Shown: positions 25,175-33,539, numbered from the stretch's first letter. The stretch is 53,053 nucleotides of DNA from Betaproteobacteria bacterium (GCA_021298815.1 JAJTHE010000009.1:1-53053); one strand, 5' to 3'. Notes: generated by a model from the letters alone, not told the origin. Made by a program: numbers and translations.

Positions 25175-25203
25175 AATATCTCCCAATTTGGGAGCATCGT
25201 CAA
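25175..25203 (-). promoter_or_regulatory. higBA promoter with perfect 7-1-7 operator palindrome
   Basis: On the minus strand: -35 TTGACG (25203-25198), a 17-bp spacer, and -10 GATATT (25180-25175). The spacer is almost filled by the perfect inverted repeat CTCCCAA-T-TTGGGAG (plus-strand 25180-25194), a likely HigA operator. The predicted transcription start near 25168 is adjacent to the higB ATG at 25166. Confidence 0.65.
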
Positions 25204-25612
25204 GCGCGATGTACCCGGCCTTCGCGATGCGCTGCACGTGTTCGAGCGAGCGTGGTGCGTTCTCCTCCGCACACTGGGGAAGACACTAGCCAGCAAACGC
25301 CCGAGACTCGAGCGCCAGACGCGGGACTTCGATGTCGATTCGACGGCACTACCCACTGGCGCGGCCTGCGCGATCGCCAGGCAGGGCTGCCTGGGCGACA
25401 TGGAGATCGTGTTCACCTCCCCTGCCTCAAACCTCAGGTCGGTCGGTGGGGTCACCCGACGGTCCTTCGACGATTCAGCACCGCAGGCGCAGACGGCCTG
25501 ACGGCAGGGAGCCGGTGCCACTGCGCGCCGCGACAGTCCGAAGGAAACCGGACTCAGTCGCGGGCAGGCGCGACCTGCATCCGTGCAGGCATGGCCGTGG
25601 CCCGGACGCCGC
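25204..25612. other. Region of about 400 bp without a confident gene
   Basis: Between two toxin-antitoxin modules. The only suggestive piece is a minus-strand frame from 25285 to 25163 (40 codons, ending KAGYIALDDAPKLGDIRIR) that overlaps the higB start by ATGA and includes the higBA promoter. It has no ATG, and I do not recognise the family. The remainder shows no coding signal that I trust. Confidence 0.4.
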
Positions 25613-25939
25613 TCACGTCCGCCGCCCCCTTCGCGACGCCCCCGGCTTCACCCGCACGTTGAATTCGACACGCGACCCGAGCCGGCTGTTGATCGTGAGC
25701 AGGCGCTCGATGCTCAGGCGACGGAAGTCCGCATTCCGGATCCGGGAGAAGTCTGCGGCGTCGATCCCGGTCAGGCGCTGGGCTTCGCGGGCCGTGAGGC
25801 CGTCGCGATCCAGTGCCGAAATCACGGCCGTCGCCAGTATCGCCTTCAATTGAAGTGCCTCGGGCGATGGGTACCCGAGATCCTTGAACACGTTCCCGCT
25901 GCCTCGGATCAGGTCGAGCGGCTCTTCACTTCCATCCAT
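25613..25939 (-). CDS. XRE-family HTH antitoxin (HigA2-like)
   Basis: 108 residues. The family start NVFKDLGYPSPEALQLKAIL is followed by an HTH: DGLTAREAQRLTGIDAADFS, RIRNADFRRLSIERLLTINS. The segment is typical of antitoxins paired with Gp49/COG4679 toxins. A basic, proline-containing C-terminus (KPGASRRGRRT) closes the protein. It overlaps the toxin gene by 14 bp. Confidence 0.85.
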   Translation of the reverse strand: MDGSEEPLDLIRGSGNVFKDLGYPSPEALQLKAILATAVISALDRDGLTAREAQRLTGIDAADFSRIRNADFRRLSIERLLTINSRLGSRVEFNVRVKPGASRRGRRT

Positions 25940-26294
25940 GGCGAATCATCTCCTTGAGACGGCTCGATCGTGCCGCAATGAGTTCCACATGATGAAGCGG
26001 CGTAGCTCGCCCTTGATGGGCCTTCTTCTGAAAGACGTGGATGACCCAGATGTCGTCTCCCACCTGCAGCGCATAGACGGCACGATACACATCTCCCCCG
26101 AACCGGCAACGCACCTCGAGCAACCCAGCCCCGCACCCGCGCAGAGGTTTCGATATCGCGGCCTTGCCACCCTCAGCGGCGATGGAAAGCGCATTCGCTA
26201 CAGTCTCGCGAACAGGCCCAGGAAAGTCCTCGAAGTCCTTCAGTGCAGGGGACAGCCAGGATACTGCGCGTTCCGAAGTGCGCGACACCGACAC
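25926..26294 (-). CDS. RelE/HigB-like toxin (phage Gp49-like, COG4679 type)
   Basis: 122 residues from GTG 26294. Landmarks: VSWLSPALKDFEDFPGPVRE, EVRCRFGGDVYRAVYALQVGDDIWVIHVFQKKAHQG and a basic C-terminal helix RLKEMIRHGWK. It belongs to the same broad family as the toxin at 21496-21849 but is only distantly similar. No Shine-Dalgarno sequence precedes the GTG; upstream lies the imperfect inverted repeat TTGG(N8)CCAA. Confidence 0.85.
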   Translation of the reverse strand: MSVSRTSERAVSWLSPALKDFEDFPGPVRETVANALSIAAEGGKAAISKPLRGCGAGLLEVRCRFGGDVYRAVYALQVGDDIWVIHVFQKKAHQGRATPLHHVELIAARSSRLKEMIRHGWK

Positions 26295-26510
26295 GTTATC
26301 TTGGCAGAACTACCAACCTCCTGCAACCCGATCCGCCCTCCACGTGCAGCCCTCCTTCGCCTGGTCCGGAAGAGAAGGCTGCGCCGCAAGGCAACGCGCT
26401 GCGCGATCGGGAAATCGAGGTATTCCCGCGATACTTGCGGGAGGGGTGCGTTCATGCGGTCGGTCAGTGCGATGCCCGGGCCCGCCGCGACCGGCATCCC
26501 GTTCTTCGAT

Positions 26511-27002
26511 TCACCGCCCGAACGCGTTCCCCCGCCTCGCCAGCGCCTCCATCACCTTGCGCGCATACCGCTCGCGCAGCACGTCGCTGCCGGCGTTGTA
26601 TGCGCCCACCGCGGTCCAGGTGTTTCCATGCAGCCGCATCTTGCGCGCCAGCACCCAGGCGCCGACATGCACCGATACGCACGGATCGAGCAGGTCGCGC
26701 GGCGAGATCCCGTGGCGCTGCAGTTCCGGCAGCCAAAGGCTGTTGATCTGCATCAGCCCGATGTCCACCGAGCCGTTGGTGTTGCGTCCGATCGCGCCGG
26801 GGCGCAGGCCGCTCTCCACTTCTGCGATCGCCACCAGCAGGTGCGGGTTGACCCGATGGCGGCGCGCGGCCTGTTCCCAGCAGGTCGATTGCTCCGCCGG
26901 GGCGGTCACGACCGGTTCGTCGCTTCCGAAGGCCGGGCGCGGACCGGCAAGCATCGACAGCGACGACGACAGGATGAGGACCCCGAGCAGCCGTGCTGGC
27001 AT
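26511..27002 (-). CDS. Lytic transglycosylase of the pilus/secretion locus (VirB1/PilT-R64-like)
   Basis: 163 residues with a signal peptide (LLGVLILSSSLSMLAGP...AFG) and an SLT domain. Visible motifs are CWEQAARRHRVNPHLLVAIA, the catalytic Glu in AEVESGLRPGA, the NGSVDIGLMQINSLW block and AVGAYNAGSD. It opens the peptidoglycan for assembly of envelope-spanning machines. It is the last gene of the minus-strand pilus array, 7 bp after the PilP-like gene, and corresponds in role to pilT of R64 or virB1 of T4SS loci. Confidence 0.85.
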   Translation of the reverse strand: MPARLLGVLILSSSLSMLAGPRPAFGSDEPVVTAPAEQSTCWEQAARRHRVNPHLLVAIAEVESGLRPGAIGRNTNGSVDIGLMQINSLWLPELQRHGISPRDLLDPCVSVHVGAWVLARKMRLHGNTWTAVGAYNAGSDVLRERYARKVMEALARRGNAFGR

Positions 27003-27009
27003 GCGTCGC

Positions 27010-27966
27010 TCAGCGCGGTCCGTCGCCTGCGGGTACCGTGGGCAGCGGCACGGGCCTCGGCGGCATCGGCGACATCGGCGGGAACCCGGTGGGCTGTGGT
27101 CCGAGCGCGCTCAGCGGGTTGCGGGGATCGACCGGCCCGATGACCGGAACGGAAGGCAGCGGCGGCAGCGGCGGAAACGGCTGCGCGGACGCCGGCACCT
27201 GAGCGGTCCCCGCGGGGGCACCGCCTGGATTCGCCGCCGACGCCGAGGCCATCGCCGGCTGGCCCCTGTTCGGCTGCACGAGCACCGGCTGGCCCGGCGG
27301 CGGGCGACGATCGCTCGCCACGATCACGGCCGGATGGCGCGGCAGGTCGACCGTCGTGCCGTCGATGACGACGGTGCCGTCGGTGATGGCGCCGATGCGC
27401 CGTCCCATCCACTCGTCGCCTTCGGAGACGGCGGTGCTGGTGGCGCCCAGCTGGACGATCGCGCGCCGCTGGTCGCCGTTGCGCAGGATCGCCAGCACCT
27501 GGGGCGATGGTGCAGGAGCTGCAGCCGATGCGCCCGGCATCGGCGCGGCTGCGGACGAGGGTTCGCGCACGGGCGAGCGCGCCGCGACCTGTGGCCGATC
27601 CGGGCGCCGGGACGCGCGCGCCGGCGCCGGGCCGCCGCCCGGTCCTGCGGCCGGTCCCGCCAGCGCTCCCGGTGACGACGCACCAACCACGCCGGGGCCG
27701 AACATCTCGGCCTGCAACCTGCGCTCCTCGTTGACGCGCCGGATGGGCGCCAGCGACATGTTGTTCCGTATCGCCGCCTGCTTCGCTTCCTCTTCGAGCA
27801 ACTGCGTCTCGAGGCGCATCTGCTCCAGCCTTCGCTGGGTCGTCTCGAACGCGATCGGCTGGCCGGTGAGGGGATTCACCGGATTCGGCGGTGGCGATGC
27901 GGCCGCCTGCACTTGCGTGGAGGCGACGATCACGAGCGGCAGCAGGACAGGCAGGAGCGGGTTCAT
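27010..27966 (-). CDS. PilP/GspC-like periplasmic pilus biogenesis protein
   Basis: 318 residues from ATG 27966, with a signal peptide (LLPVLLPLVIVASTQVQA). A coiled-coil segment (about 40-75, RRLEQMRLETQLLEEEAKQA) and a long Pro/Ala-rich linker precede a small beta domain: LAILRNGDQRRAIVQLG, then AVSEGDEWMGRRIGAITDGTVV. This is the GspC/PilP-type HR domain that contacts the secretin in type II secretion and IVb pili. The C-terminal 90 residues are again proline-rich. A long upstream in-frame extension overlaps the preceding pilin gene and is not used. Confidence 0.7.
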   Translation of the reverse strand: MNPLLPVLLPLVIVASTQVQAAASPPPNPVNPLTGQPIAFETTQRRLEQMRLETQLLEEEAKQAAIRNNMSLAPIRRVNEERRLQAEMFGPGVVGASSPGALAGPAAGPGGGPAPARASRRPDRPQVAARSPVREPSSAAAPMPGASAAAPAPSPQVLAILRNGDQRRAIVQLGATSTAVSEGDEWMGRRIGAITDGTVVIDGTTVDLPRHPAVIVASDRRPPPGQPVLVQPNRGQPAMASASAANPGGAPAGTAQVPASAQPFPPLPPLPSVPVIGPVDPRNPLSALGPQPTGFPPMSPMPPRPVPLPTVPAGDGPR

Positions 27967-28031
27967 CGGACTCTCCGGATCGGAAGTTGAAGGCCTGAAG
28001 CAGGCAGCAGGGGCGGAAGGGACATCGCGGA

Positions 28032-29036
28032 TCACAGCGCGCCCACCGCATTCACGCGCAGCAGGTTGCCGCCAGGCAGCGTGGTCACGATCGAGGCGGT
28101 GTACGGCGGCACCTGCCGCGCGGCGTCGGCGTTCTGGGGGTTGCGCACCTCGTTGCTGCAGTTGTCGTACTGCATCACCTGGCCGTAGAGGTCGGTCACG
28201 TCGACGTTCGACAGCCCCAGCGTCGCCGCGGGTCCCGGCCCTGCCGGCAGGAGCAGCGGCGAGGGCGCGCCACAGGCAGACAGCGGCATAGGCCCGCTGG
28301 CATCCCAGCGTTCCGCCGGCGTGCCGCCGCTCGCGAAGTAGTTGATCGACGCGTCCCGGCTTGGATCCGCCTGCGCCCGGGACTGGAAGTAGGCCTGGTA
28401 GGCGGTCGCGACCAGTTGCATCCGGGCAAGGGTCTGGCGCAGCAGGTCGGCAGCGATGTTGAAGCCGTCGACCAGGACGCCCTCGTCGTCTCCGCACAGC
28501 GTGAGTTCGCCCCCTGCGGACAGGCCGGTCGTGCAGTTGCCGATCGTGTCCAGGCGCCCGTTCTGTCCCGGCGCGACGATCGCGATCACGCGATAGAAGG
28601 CATCGGCGCCGGAGATGCTGCGCGCCAGCCGCTCGGTCATCAGCAGGCACATGGGCGCCGCGAAGCCATCTCGGAACGCGGTGGACGCCGACTGCGACAG
28701 GTAGCGCGCCAGCGGCGCCAGCGTGGCCGGCCCGCTGGCGCAGCGGCCGCTGGTCGGGTCGGGCACGACCGGCTCGATCGTGCCGCCGGGAAGGACGAAG
28801 CGTGCACCGGCCTCGCCATCGACGCTCACCGGGTTGTCCCGGTAGGCGGCCAGGAACGCCTGCCGGACCTCGGCGAGTTGCCGCCGGTTGTCCAGCCCGC
28901 CCTGGAAGGCCAGCATCGGCCCGAGCACGTCCAGCACGAACAGGACGAGCGGCACCATGACCGCGAGCACGATCGCCAGTTCGGTCAGCGTGAACCCGCG
29001 CACGCGGGCGCGGTGCCGCGGGTGGCGCGCCTTCAC
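28032..29036 (-). CDS. Type IV prepilin-like protein (large minor pilin)
   Basis: 334 residues from GTG 29036, which overlaps the ATPase stop as GTGA. A basic leader HPRHRARVRG is followed by FTLTELAIVLAVMVPLVLFV, a canonical prepilin peptidase site with Glu at mature position 5. The large C-terminal domain has several cysteines (TIGNCTTG, MPLSACGA, QYDNCSNE), probably disulfides. In R64-type loci a large pilin (PilV) forms the tip adhesin, so a similar role is possible. It is similar in layout to the protein at 30192-30992 (both contain DPSRDA and a Phe/Arg-rich helix before it). Confidence 0.78.
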   Translation of the reverse strand: MKARHPRHRARVRGFTLTELAIVLAVMVPLVLFVLDVLGPMLAFQGGLDNRRQLAEVRQAFLAAYRDNPVSVDGEAGARFVLPGGTIEPVVPDPTSGRCASGPATLAPLARYLSQSASTAFRDGFAAPMCLLMTERLARSISGADAFYRVIAIVAPGQNGRLDTIGNCTTGLSAGGELTLCGDDEGVLVDGFNIAADLLRQTLARMQLVATAYQAYFQSRAQADPSRDASINYFASGGTPAERWDASGPMPLSACGAPSPLLLPAGPGPAATLGLSNVDVTDLYGQVMQYDNCSNEVRNPQNADAARQVPPYTASIVTTLPGGNLLRVNAVGAL

Positions 29037-30178
29037 TGGGCCCTCCCGGCGGCGGCCGACTGCATCAGCCAGTTGAACTCCTCGGCGGGATGCGCGACGT
29101 ATCGTGCATCCTCCTCGGCGATCTCGCCGCGACGCACCCGGTCGGCGAGCTGCGCGGTCATCTGCTGGTGGCCATCGCGCCGGCCCTGCGCCATGATCCC
29201 ACGCAGTTGCCCGGTCGTGCCCTGCAGGATCTGCTGCCTGACCGCGGGCGTGCTCACCATCAGCTCGCAAACGAGGGCCTGTGCCGGCTCGTCGCGCCGG
29301 CGCACCAGTGCCTGCGACAGAACGCCCACCAGCACGTTCGCGAACACGCTGCGCGCCCAGCCCATCTCGTCGGGCGCAAAGAAGGAAAGCACGCGCTCGA
29401 CGGCCTCGGAGGCGTTCGGCGTGTGCAGCGTCGCCAGTACCAGGTGTCCGCTCTCGCCGGCGGCCAGCGCCGCATGCATGGTCCCGCGATCGCGGATCTC
29501 GCCGATCACGATCACGTCCGGGTCCTGGCGCATCGCCGCGCGGACGGCTCCGGCGAAGTCGGGCGAGTCCGTGCCCACCTCGCGAGCGCTCACCCGGCCG
29601 AGCAGGGCGCCGCCGCCGGCACAGGTCGCACGATCGATGCGGTACTCGATCGGGTCTTCCACCGTCAGCACATGCAGCGCGCGGCTGCACACGAGATGGT
29701 GCACCAGCGCCGCCAGCGTCGTGCTCTTGCCGCTGCCGGTGGGGCCGGTGACCAGCAGCAGCCCGCGCGACCGGTCGACCAGCCGCCGCAGCAGCACCGG
29801 CAAGCCGAGCGCATCGAGGTCCGGGATCACGTCGCGCAATCGCCGCAGCACCAGTCCCAGTGCGCCGCCTGCGCGCAGGTGGGCGTTGCCGCGCAGCCGA
29901 TGCCCGCCCAGCTCGGCGGAGAAGTCCATCGCGCCGCCGTCGCGCTGGCGCAGCGCGCGGCGCAGCGCATCGGGCTGCGTGCCTGCCGCCCCCTCGAGCA
30001 CCACCAGGGCGCGCAGCAAGGCGAAGAGCGCGGGCTCGTCGACCGTCGCCGGGTCGGCCACCGACAGCGCGCCGAGTCGCCGGCCGCGCACCGGTTCGCC
30101 GGTGGCCAGGTGCAGGTCGGTCAGGTCCGGATGCTCGGCGAGCAGCCGTGCCACCGTCTGTTCCAGTGCACCGTTCAT
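29033..30178 (-). CDS. PilT-like pilus retraction/secretion ATPase
   Basis: 381 residues. Walker A GPTGSGKST, the Asp box VLTVEDPIEY, Walker B DVIVIGEIRD and the His box GHLVLATLHTPNA identify the PilT subgroup of GspE ATPases, which drive pilus depolymerisation; the N-terminal PAS-like part is divergent (FSAELGGHRLRGNAHLRAGG). It is a second, intact ATPase of the locus, distinct from the assembly ATPase split by the integrative element. It lies 13 bp after the pilin-like gene. Confidence 0.87.
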   Translation of the reverse strand: MNGALEQTVARLLAEHPDLTDLHLATGEPVRGRRLGALSVADPATVDEPALFALLRALVVLEGAAGTQPDALRRALRQRDGGAMDFSAELGGHRLRGNAHLRAGGALGLVLRRLRDVIPDLDALGLPVLLRRLVDRSRGLLLVTGPTGSGKSTTLAALVHHLVCSRALHVLTVEDPIEYRIDRATCAGGGALLGRVSAREVGTDSPDFAGAVRAAMRQDPDVIVIGEIRDRGTMHAALAAGESGHLVLATLHTPNASEAVERVLSFFAPDEMGWARSVFANVLVGVLSQALVRRRDEPAQALVCELMVSTPAVRQQILQGTTGQLRGIMAQGRRDGHQQMTAQLADRVRRGEIAEEDARYVAHPAEEFNWLMQSAAAGRAQ

Positions 30179-30191
30179 CCGTGCGCTCCGG

Positions 30192-30992
30192 TCATGGCGC
30201 GGCGACTGCGGATATCGCCAGCGTGCCGCCCCAGGGCGTCGCGGTGCGCAGCGCCATCGAGAACGGCATGGCCTGCGAGGCGCCGCTGCCGTTGCTCGCC
30301 TCGATCGGACCGCCCCAGGCGTTGATCAGGAGCAGCGGATCGATCCCGGCTGCCTGCGCCAGGCCGGCTGCATCCACCGGGGTGAAGTCGTCGATGCATG
30401 GCAGTTCGCCCGCGGACGGCGCCGCGCAGCGCAGCGCGCGGAACCGGTTGACGGTCGCGTCGCGCGAGGGATCGGACAGCAGGCGCGCCCGGAACGCGGA
30501 TTCGAGGTGGCGGGCCAGGCGATCGAGCCGCGCACGTGTCTCGCTGACCGCGCCGGCCTGGAGGTCGAAGCCGGACACGCTGGTCCAGCGCGCACCGGCC
30601 GACGGAGTGAACCGCCCGCTGGAGGCATCCAGCACCGATGCATCCGCTTCGCCAGGCAGCCATGCGACGATCACCCGATAGGCGGTACCGTCGCGCGACA
30701 GGCGATCGCTCGCCGCCAGGCGCAGCCCCCAGCGCGGTCCGATGCCGGCCTCGCGCAGGAGCACGCCGGCATCGGGTGCATCCACCGACCGGTCGACACG
30801 CGCCAGTTCCCGGGCATACCAGCCCTGGAGCGCGATGCGAACCTCTTCGAGGTAGGCCTGCTGCACCTGCGCCAGTGCATCGGCCTGGGTGCGCGTGGCG
30901 AGCGTCGTCCAGCCCGCGACGATCGCACCGGCGATGGTCACCACGACGGCAACCATCGCCAGCACCGCATGGCCCGACTCGGTCCGGTGCAT
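30192..30992 (-). CDS. Pilin-like protein with atypical N-terminus
   Basis: 266 residues. A short leader (MHRTESG) precedes a hydrophobic helix HAVLAMVAVVVTIAGAIVAG, shaped like a class III signal but without Glu at position 5 and with His as first mature residue. The remainder is soluble and contains two cysteines (LRCAAPS, LPCIDD). DPSRDATVNRF resembles the DPSRDASINYF of the larger pilin at 28032-29036, so the two are probably paralogous. A minor pilin or pseudopilin role is inferred from position between the main pilin and the PilT-like ATPase. Confidence 0.6.
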   Translation of the reverse strand: MHRTESGHAVLAMVAVVVTIAGAIVAGWTTLATRTQADALAQVQQAYLEEVRIALQGWYARELARVDRSVDAPDAGVLLREAGIGPRWGLRLAASDRLSRDGTAYRVIVAWLPGEADASVLDASSGRFTPSAGARWTSVSGFDLQAGAVSETRARLDRLARHLESAFRARLLSDPSRDATVNRFRALRCAAPSAGELPCIDDFTPVDAAGLAQAAGIDPLLLINAWGGPIEASNGSGASQAMPFSMALRTATPWGGTLAISAVAAP

Positions 30993-31004
30993 CGGGTCGC
31001 GTCC

Positions 31005-31592
31005 TCAACCCTGCGCGCTGTGGAAGAGCATGTCGAACGACCCGGTGGTCGCCGCACCGCCCCCCGGTGCGCCACGGCAGCGGAAGCGGTCGAAGCCGAC
31101 CGTGGTGTCGTTGCTGCCGTTGCACTCCTGCAGCATCTCGAGGATCTGCGCGTTCGGGACGCCGGTCGAGCGCGTGAAGTAGCGCTGCCCGATGCCGCCC
31201 GCTTCGCGCTGGATGGACACGACGACGCCCGACATGATGTTGTTGATCACCGCATCGCCGTTCTGGTTGAAATCCGTCGGCTGCATATAGGGCTGCTTCC
31301 ACGTGCCCGCGGGAACGTCCACGCCGCAGTAGGTGTTCGCCGCCAGGTTGGCCGCGTTGTCGAACAGGCCGCGCACCTGGCGCGGAATGCAGTTGGTATT
31401 GGCGTTCATCCGCAGCGCGGCGTCGCCGACCGTGCGCTGGAAGGCGAGCAGGGCTGCATTGCGGCTCTGGCCGCCGACACCGAAGAAATAGCCGACGCCC
31501 ACGGCGAGCACCAGCAGCACCGCGACCACGATGCCGAGTTCGACCAGGGTGAAGCCGCGATCATGCCGCTTGAGTCGTACGCTTCTGCTCAC
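31005..31592 (-). CDS. Type IVb major prepilin (PilS-like)
   Basis: 195 residues from GTG 31592, with GGAGG 5 bases upstream; frames extending further upstream lack a leader-like sequence. The leader VSRSVRLKRHDRG is followed by FTLVELGIVVAVLLVLAVGV with the conserved Glu5. The mature protein of about 180 residues has four cysteines (TNCIP, NTYCGVD, LQECNG, RFRCRG). Size and position after the PilR-like gene match PilS of R64-type pili. Confidence 0.83.
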   Translation of the reverse strand: MSRSVRLKRHDRGFTLVELGIVVAVLLVLAVGVGYFFGVGGQSRNAALLAFQRTVGDAALRMNANTNCIPRQVRGLFDNAANLAANTYCGVDVPAGTWKQPYMQPTDFNQNGDAVINNIMSGVVVSIQREAGGIGQRYFTRSTGVPNAQILEMLQECNGSNDTTVGFDRFRCRGAPGGGAATTGSFDMLFHSAQG

Positions 31593-31623
31593 ATCCACCT
31601 CCGTTGAACGATCCGCAAGCGGA

Positions 31624-32808
31624 TCACACGTTGCGCAATCCGATCGCCATGATCGGGCCGTAGGAAAGGAAGAACGCGACCACGATGCCGGCACCCAGCA
31701 CCAGCATCGATGCGAAGAACAGGACGTCGGCGAGGCGTGCCGACAGGCCGACGACGTCCTCCTCGAACTCCCGGACCATCCGCTCGAGTTCGTCGGGCAG
31801 GCGGCCGGATTCGTCCGCCGCGGCGACGTCCGCGGCGACCAGGGCGGGGAAGCCGGCGCGCGCCGCCGCCTCGCGCATGAACACGCCGGTCTCGAGCAGG
31901 TGCCCGAAGCGCGTGAACCAGCCGCGGGTGTCGGATCGGCGCGCGGCGTCGCGCACGACCGCGGCCGCGGTCGCCGGCGGAATCCGCGCGCGCAGCAGTT
32001 GCGCGAAACCGTTCCACAGGCCGGCCAGTTCGGCCTTCACCGAGATGTCGCGCACCAGCGGGATCGATTCGACCAGCCTGCGGCAGGCGGCGGTACGCGT
32101 GAACAGGAACAGCAGGACCGGGATCGCCACGAACAGCGTGGCGGCGAGCGCCAGGTTCGCGTTCACCACCTGCGTGAACTCGAAATAGCCGACCGCGAAT
32201 GGTGGCAGCCTGGCGCCGGTCTTGGCAAAGAACTCGAGGGTCTTGGGCGCTGCGACCGTCACCACCACGAACAGGAATACGTACAGGAAGGCGAGCGTGG
32301 CGATCGGGATCGCCAGCACCCTGGACAGCGACGACCGAAGGGTGCGCTGCGCACGCACGTCATCGGCGAGCCGCCTGAGCGTGTCGGGCGTGTTGCCGGA
32401 GACCTCCGCCGCGCGTACCAGCATCGCATCGCGGCGGGGGAACCCCGCGAACACCATGGCCGAATGCAGGTCGGCACCGCCCAGGCATTGCTGCTGCATG
32501 GCCAGGGCCGCCTGCCGCAGCCGGGGATCGCGCAGGATGCTGCGACAGCTCTCGAGCGCCTTCGGCGCCGGCGTGCCATTGCCCAGCCGCTGGCCGAACG
32601 AGCGGTAGAAACGTTCGAGGTCGCGCAGGTCGAACCCGCTCGATACCCAGTTGCGCACGGTAGCGGCCGGATCGAGGCGAAGCCGGGTCGCGCGCACGCG
32701 GTTGGTCTTCAGCCTCGAATAGGCGAAATCCCGGTTGGCCGCGTAGACGACGCCACGCACCGGGACGTTCGCGGTGTCGTAGCCACTGTACTGGAAGGCA
32801 AGGATCAT
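31624..32808 (-). CDS. PilR-like inner-membrane platform protein (T2SS F/PilC family)
   Basis: 394 residues with two cytoplasmic helical domains, each followed by membrane segments: LAFLYVFLFVVVTVAA near the middle, ALAATLFVAIPVLLFLF after it, and MLVLGAGIVVAFFLSY at the C-terminus. GTPAPKALESC and the RLPDELERMVREFE segment are typical of GspF domains. It is the inner-membrane platform that couples the ATPase to pilin assembly. It is separated by 89 bp from the 3' half of the ATPase gene. Confidence 0.85.
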   Translation of the reverse strand: MILAFQYSGYDTANVPVRGVVYAANRDFAYSRLKTNRVRATRLRLDPAATVRNWVSSGFDLRDLERFYRSFGQRLGNGTPAPKALESCRSILRDPRLRQAALAMQQQCLGGADLHSAMVFAGFPRRDAMLVRAAEVSGNTPDTLRRLADDVRAQRTLRSSLSRVLAIPIATLAFLYVFLFVVVTVAAPKTLEFFAKTGARLPPFAVGYFEFTQVVNANLALAATLFVAIPVLLFLFTRTAACRRLVESIPLVRDISVKAELAGLWNGFAQLLRARIPPATAAAVVRDAARRSDTRGWFTRFGHLLETGVFMREAAARAGFPALVAADVAAADESGRLPDELERMVREFEEDVVGLSARLADVLFFASMLVLGAGIVVAFFLSYGPIMAIGLRNV

Positions 32809-32897
32809 GATCGGCAGGATGTTCGACTACGTCTGTCTCGGGGACCCGTTCGGAAAGGGGGCGTTGCGGGCCGAAACGCCCCGCGGCATGGCGTCCT

Positions 32898-33539
32898 CTA
32901 CGACGGCGGGTCGGCGACCCGGCGCAACTCGTCGATCGAGGTGACGCCGCGCGCGACCAGCCGCAGCCCGCAGGCCCAGATCGAGCGGCCGGGCGGCACG
33001 CCGGCCCGGGCGATCTCGCGTGCGGTCGCGCCACGCTCGACCAGGTCGCGCACGTCGCGATCGATGTCGAGCAGTTCGTAGATGATCCGCCGTCCGCGAA
33101 AGCCGCTCCAGGCGCAGCGCGCACAGCCCACCTCGCGCATCGGCAGCCATTCGATGTCCGCCAGCCAGGCGGCCCGGCGCCGCTCGGCCTGGGTTTCCTC
33201 GCGCAGGTCGGGCACCCGGCAATCGGGACACAGCACCTGCACCAGCCGCTGCGCCAGCACGCCGCGCAGGGCCGCCGCGAGGTTCTCGGAACTGACGCCG
33301 ATATGCCGCAGGCGCGTGATCGCCAGGGCCGCCTCGGTCACGTGCAGCGTCGTGTAGACCAGGTGGCCGGTGAACGCCGCGGAGATCACGCGGTTCGCGA
33401 CATCGAGGTCCTCCCGGATCTCGCCCATCAGGATCACGTGCGGCGCCATGCGCAGCGCAGCGTTGAGCATGATGCGCACGCCCTCGCCTTCCGGGACATC
33501 GGCCGGCACTTCCATCTGATGCCATATATCAGCCCGCAC
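32898..33539 (-). CDS. PilQ/GspE-type pilus assembly ATPase, C-terminal half (gene split by integrative element)
   Basis: 213 codons from ATG 33539; the target-derived part begins at the att repeat (33524). It contains Walker B HVILMGEIRED, the His box GHLVYTTLHV and the zinc tetracysteine (CPDC ... GCARC). Walker A is missing because it lies in the other half at 42693-44099. The first five residues, MRADI, come from the element, so the element happens to provide a start codon, but a lone C-terminal domain cannot bind ATP. Together the halves rebuild a protein of about 677 residues. Confidence 0.85.
   Translation of the reverse strand: MRADIWHQMEVPADVPEGEGVRIMLNAALRMAPHVILMGEIREDLDVANRVISAAFTGHLVYTTLHVTEAALAITRLRHIGVSSENLAAALRGVLAQRLVQVLCPDCRVPDLREETQAERRRAAWLADIEWLPMREVGCARCAWSGFRGRRIIYELLDIDRDVRDLVERGATAREIARAGVPPGRSIWACGLRLVARGVTSIDELRRVADPPS
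33510..33524. repeat. attachment-site core repeat, left end
   Basis: ttccatctgatgcca, identical to 42693-42707. On the minus strand it is the WHQME coding segment of the ATPase. The next three bases differ at one position from the other copy (tat versus cat). Confidence 0.85.

Noticed and set aside
25087..25521. 144-codon minus-strand open frame overlapping higB
   Set aside because: Overlaps the well-supported higB gene and its promoter in another frame; translation looks non-coding.
28032..30992. Shufflon-type invertible segments at the large pilin genes, as in R64 pilV
   Set aside because: No recombinase gene or inverted 19-bp-type repeats were seen near the pilin 3' ends.
28416..31607. 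Very long plus-strand open frame (over 1000 codons) across the pilin and ATPase genes
   Set aside because: It is the antisense shadow of well-supported minus-strand pilus genes; high GC keeps such frames open, and its translation is rich in Arg/His/Ala with no family features.
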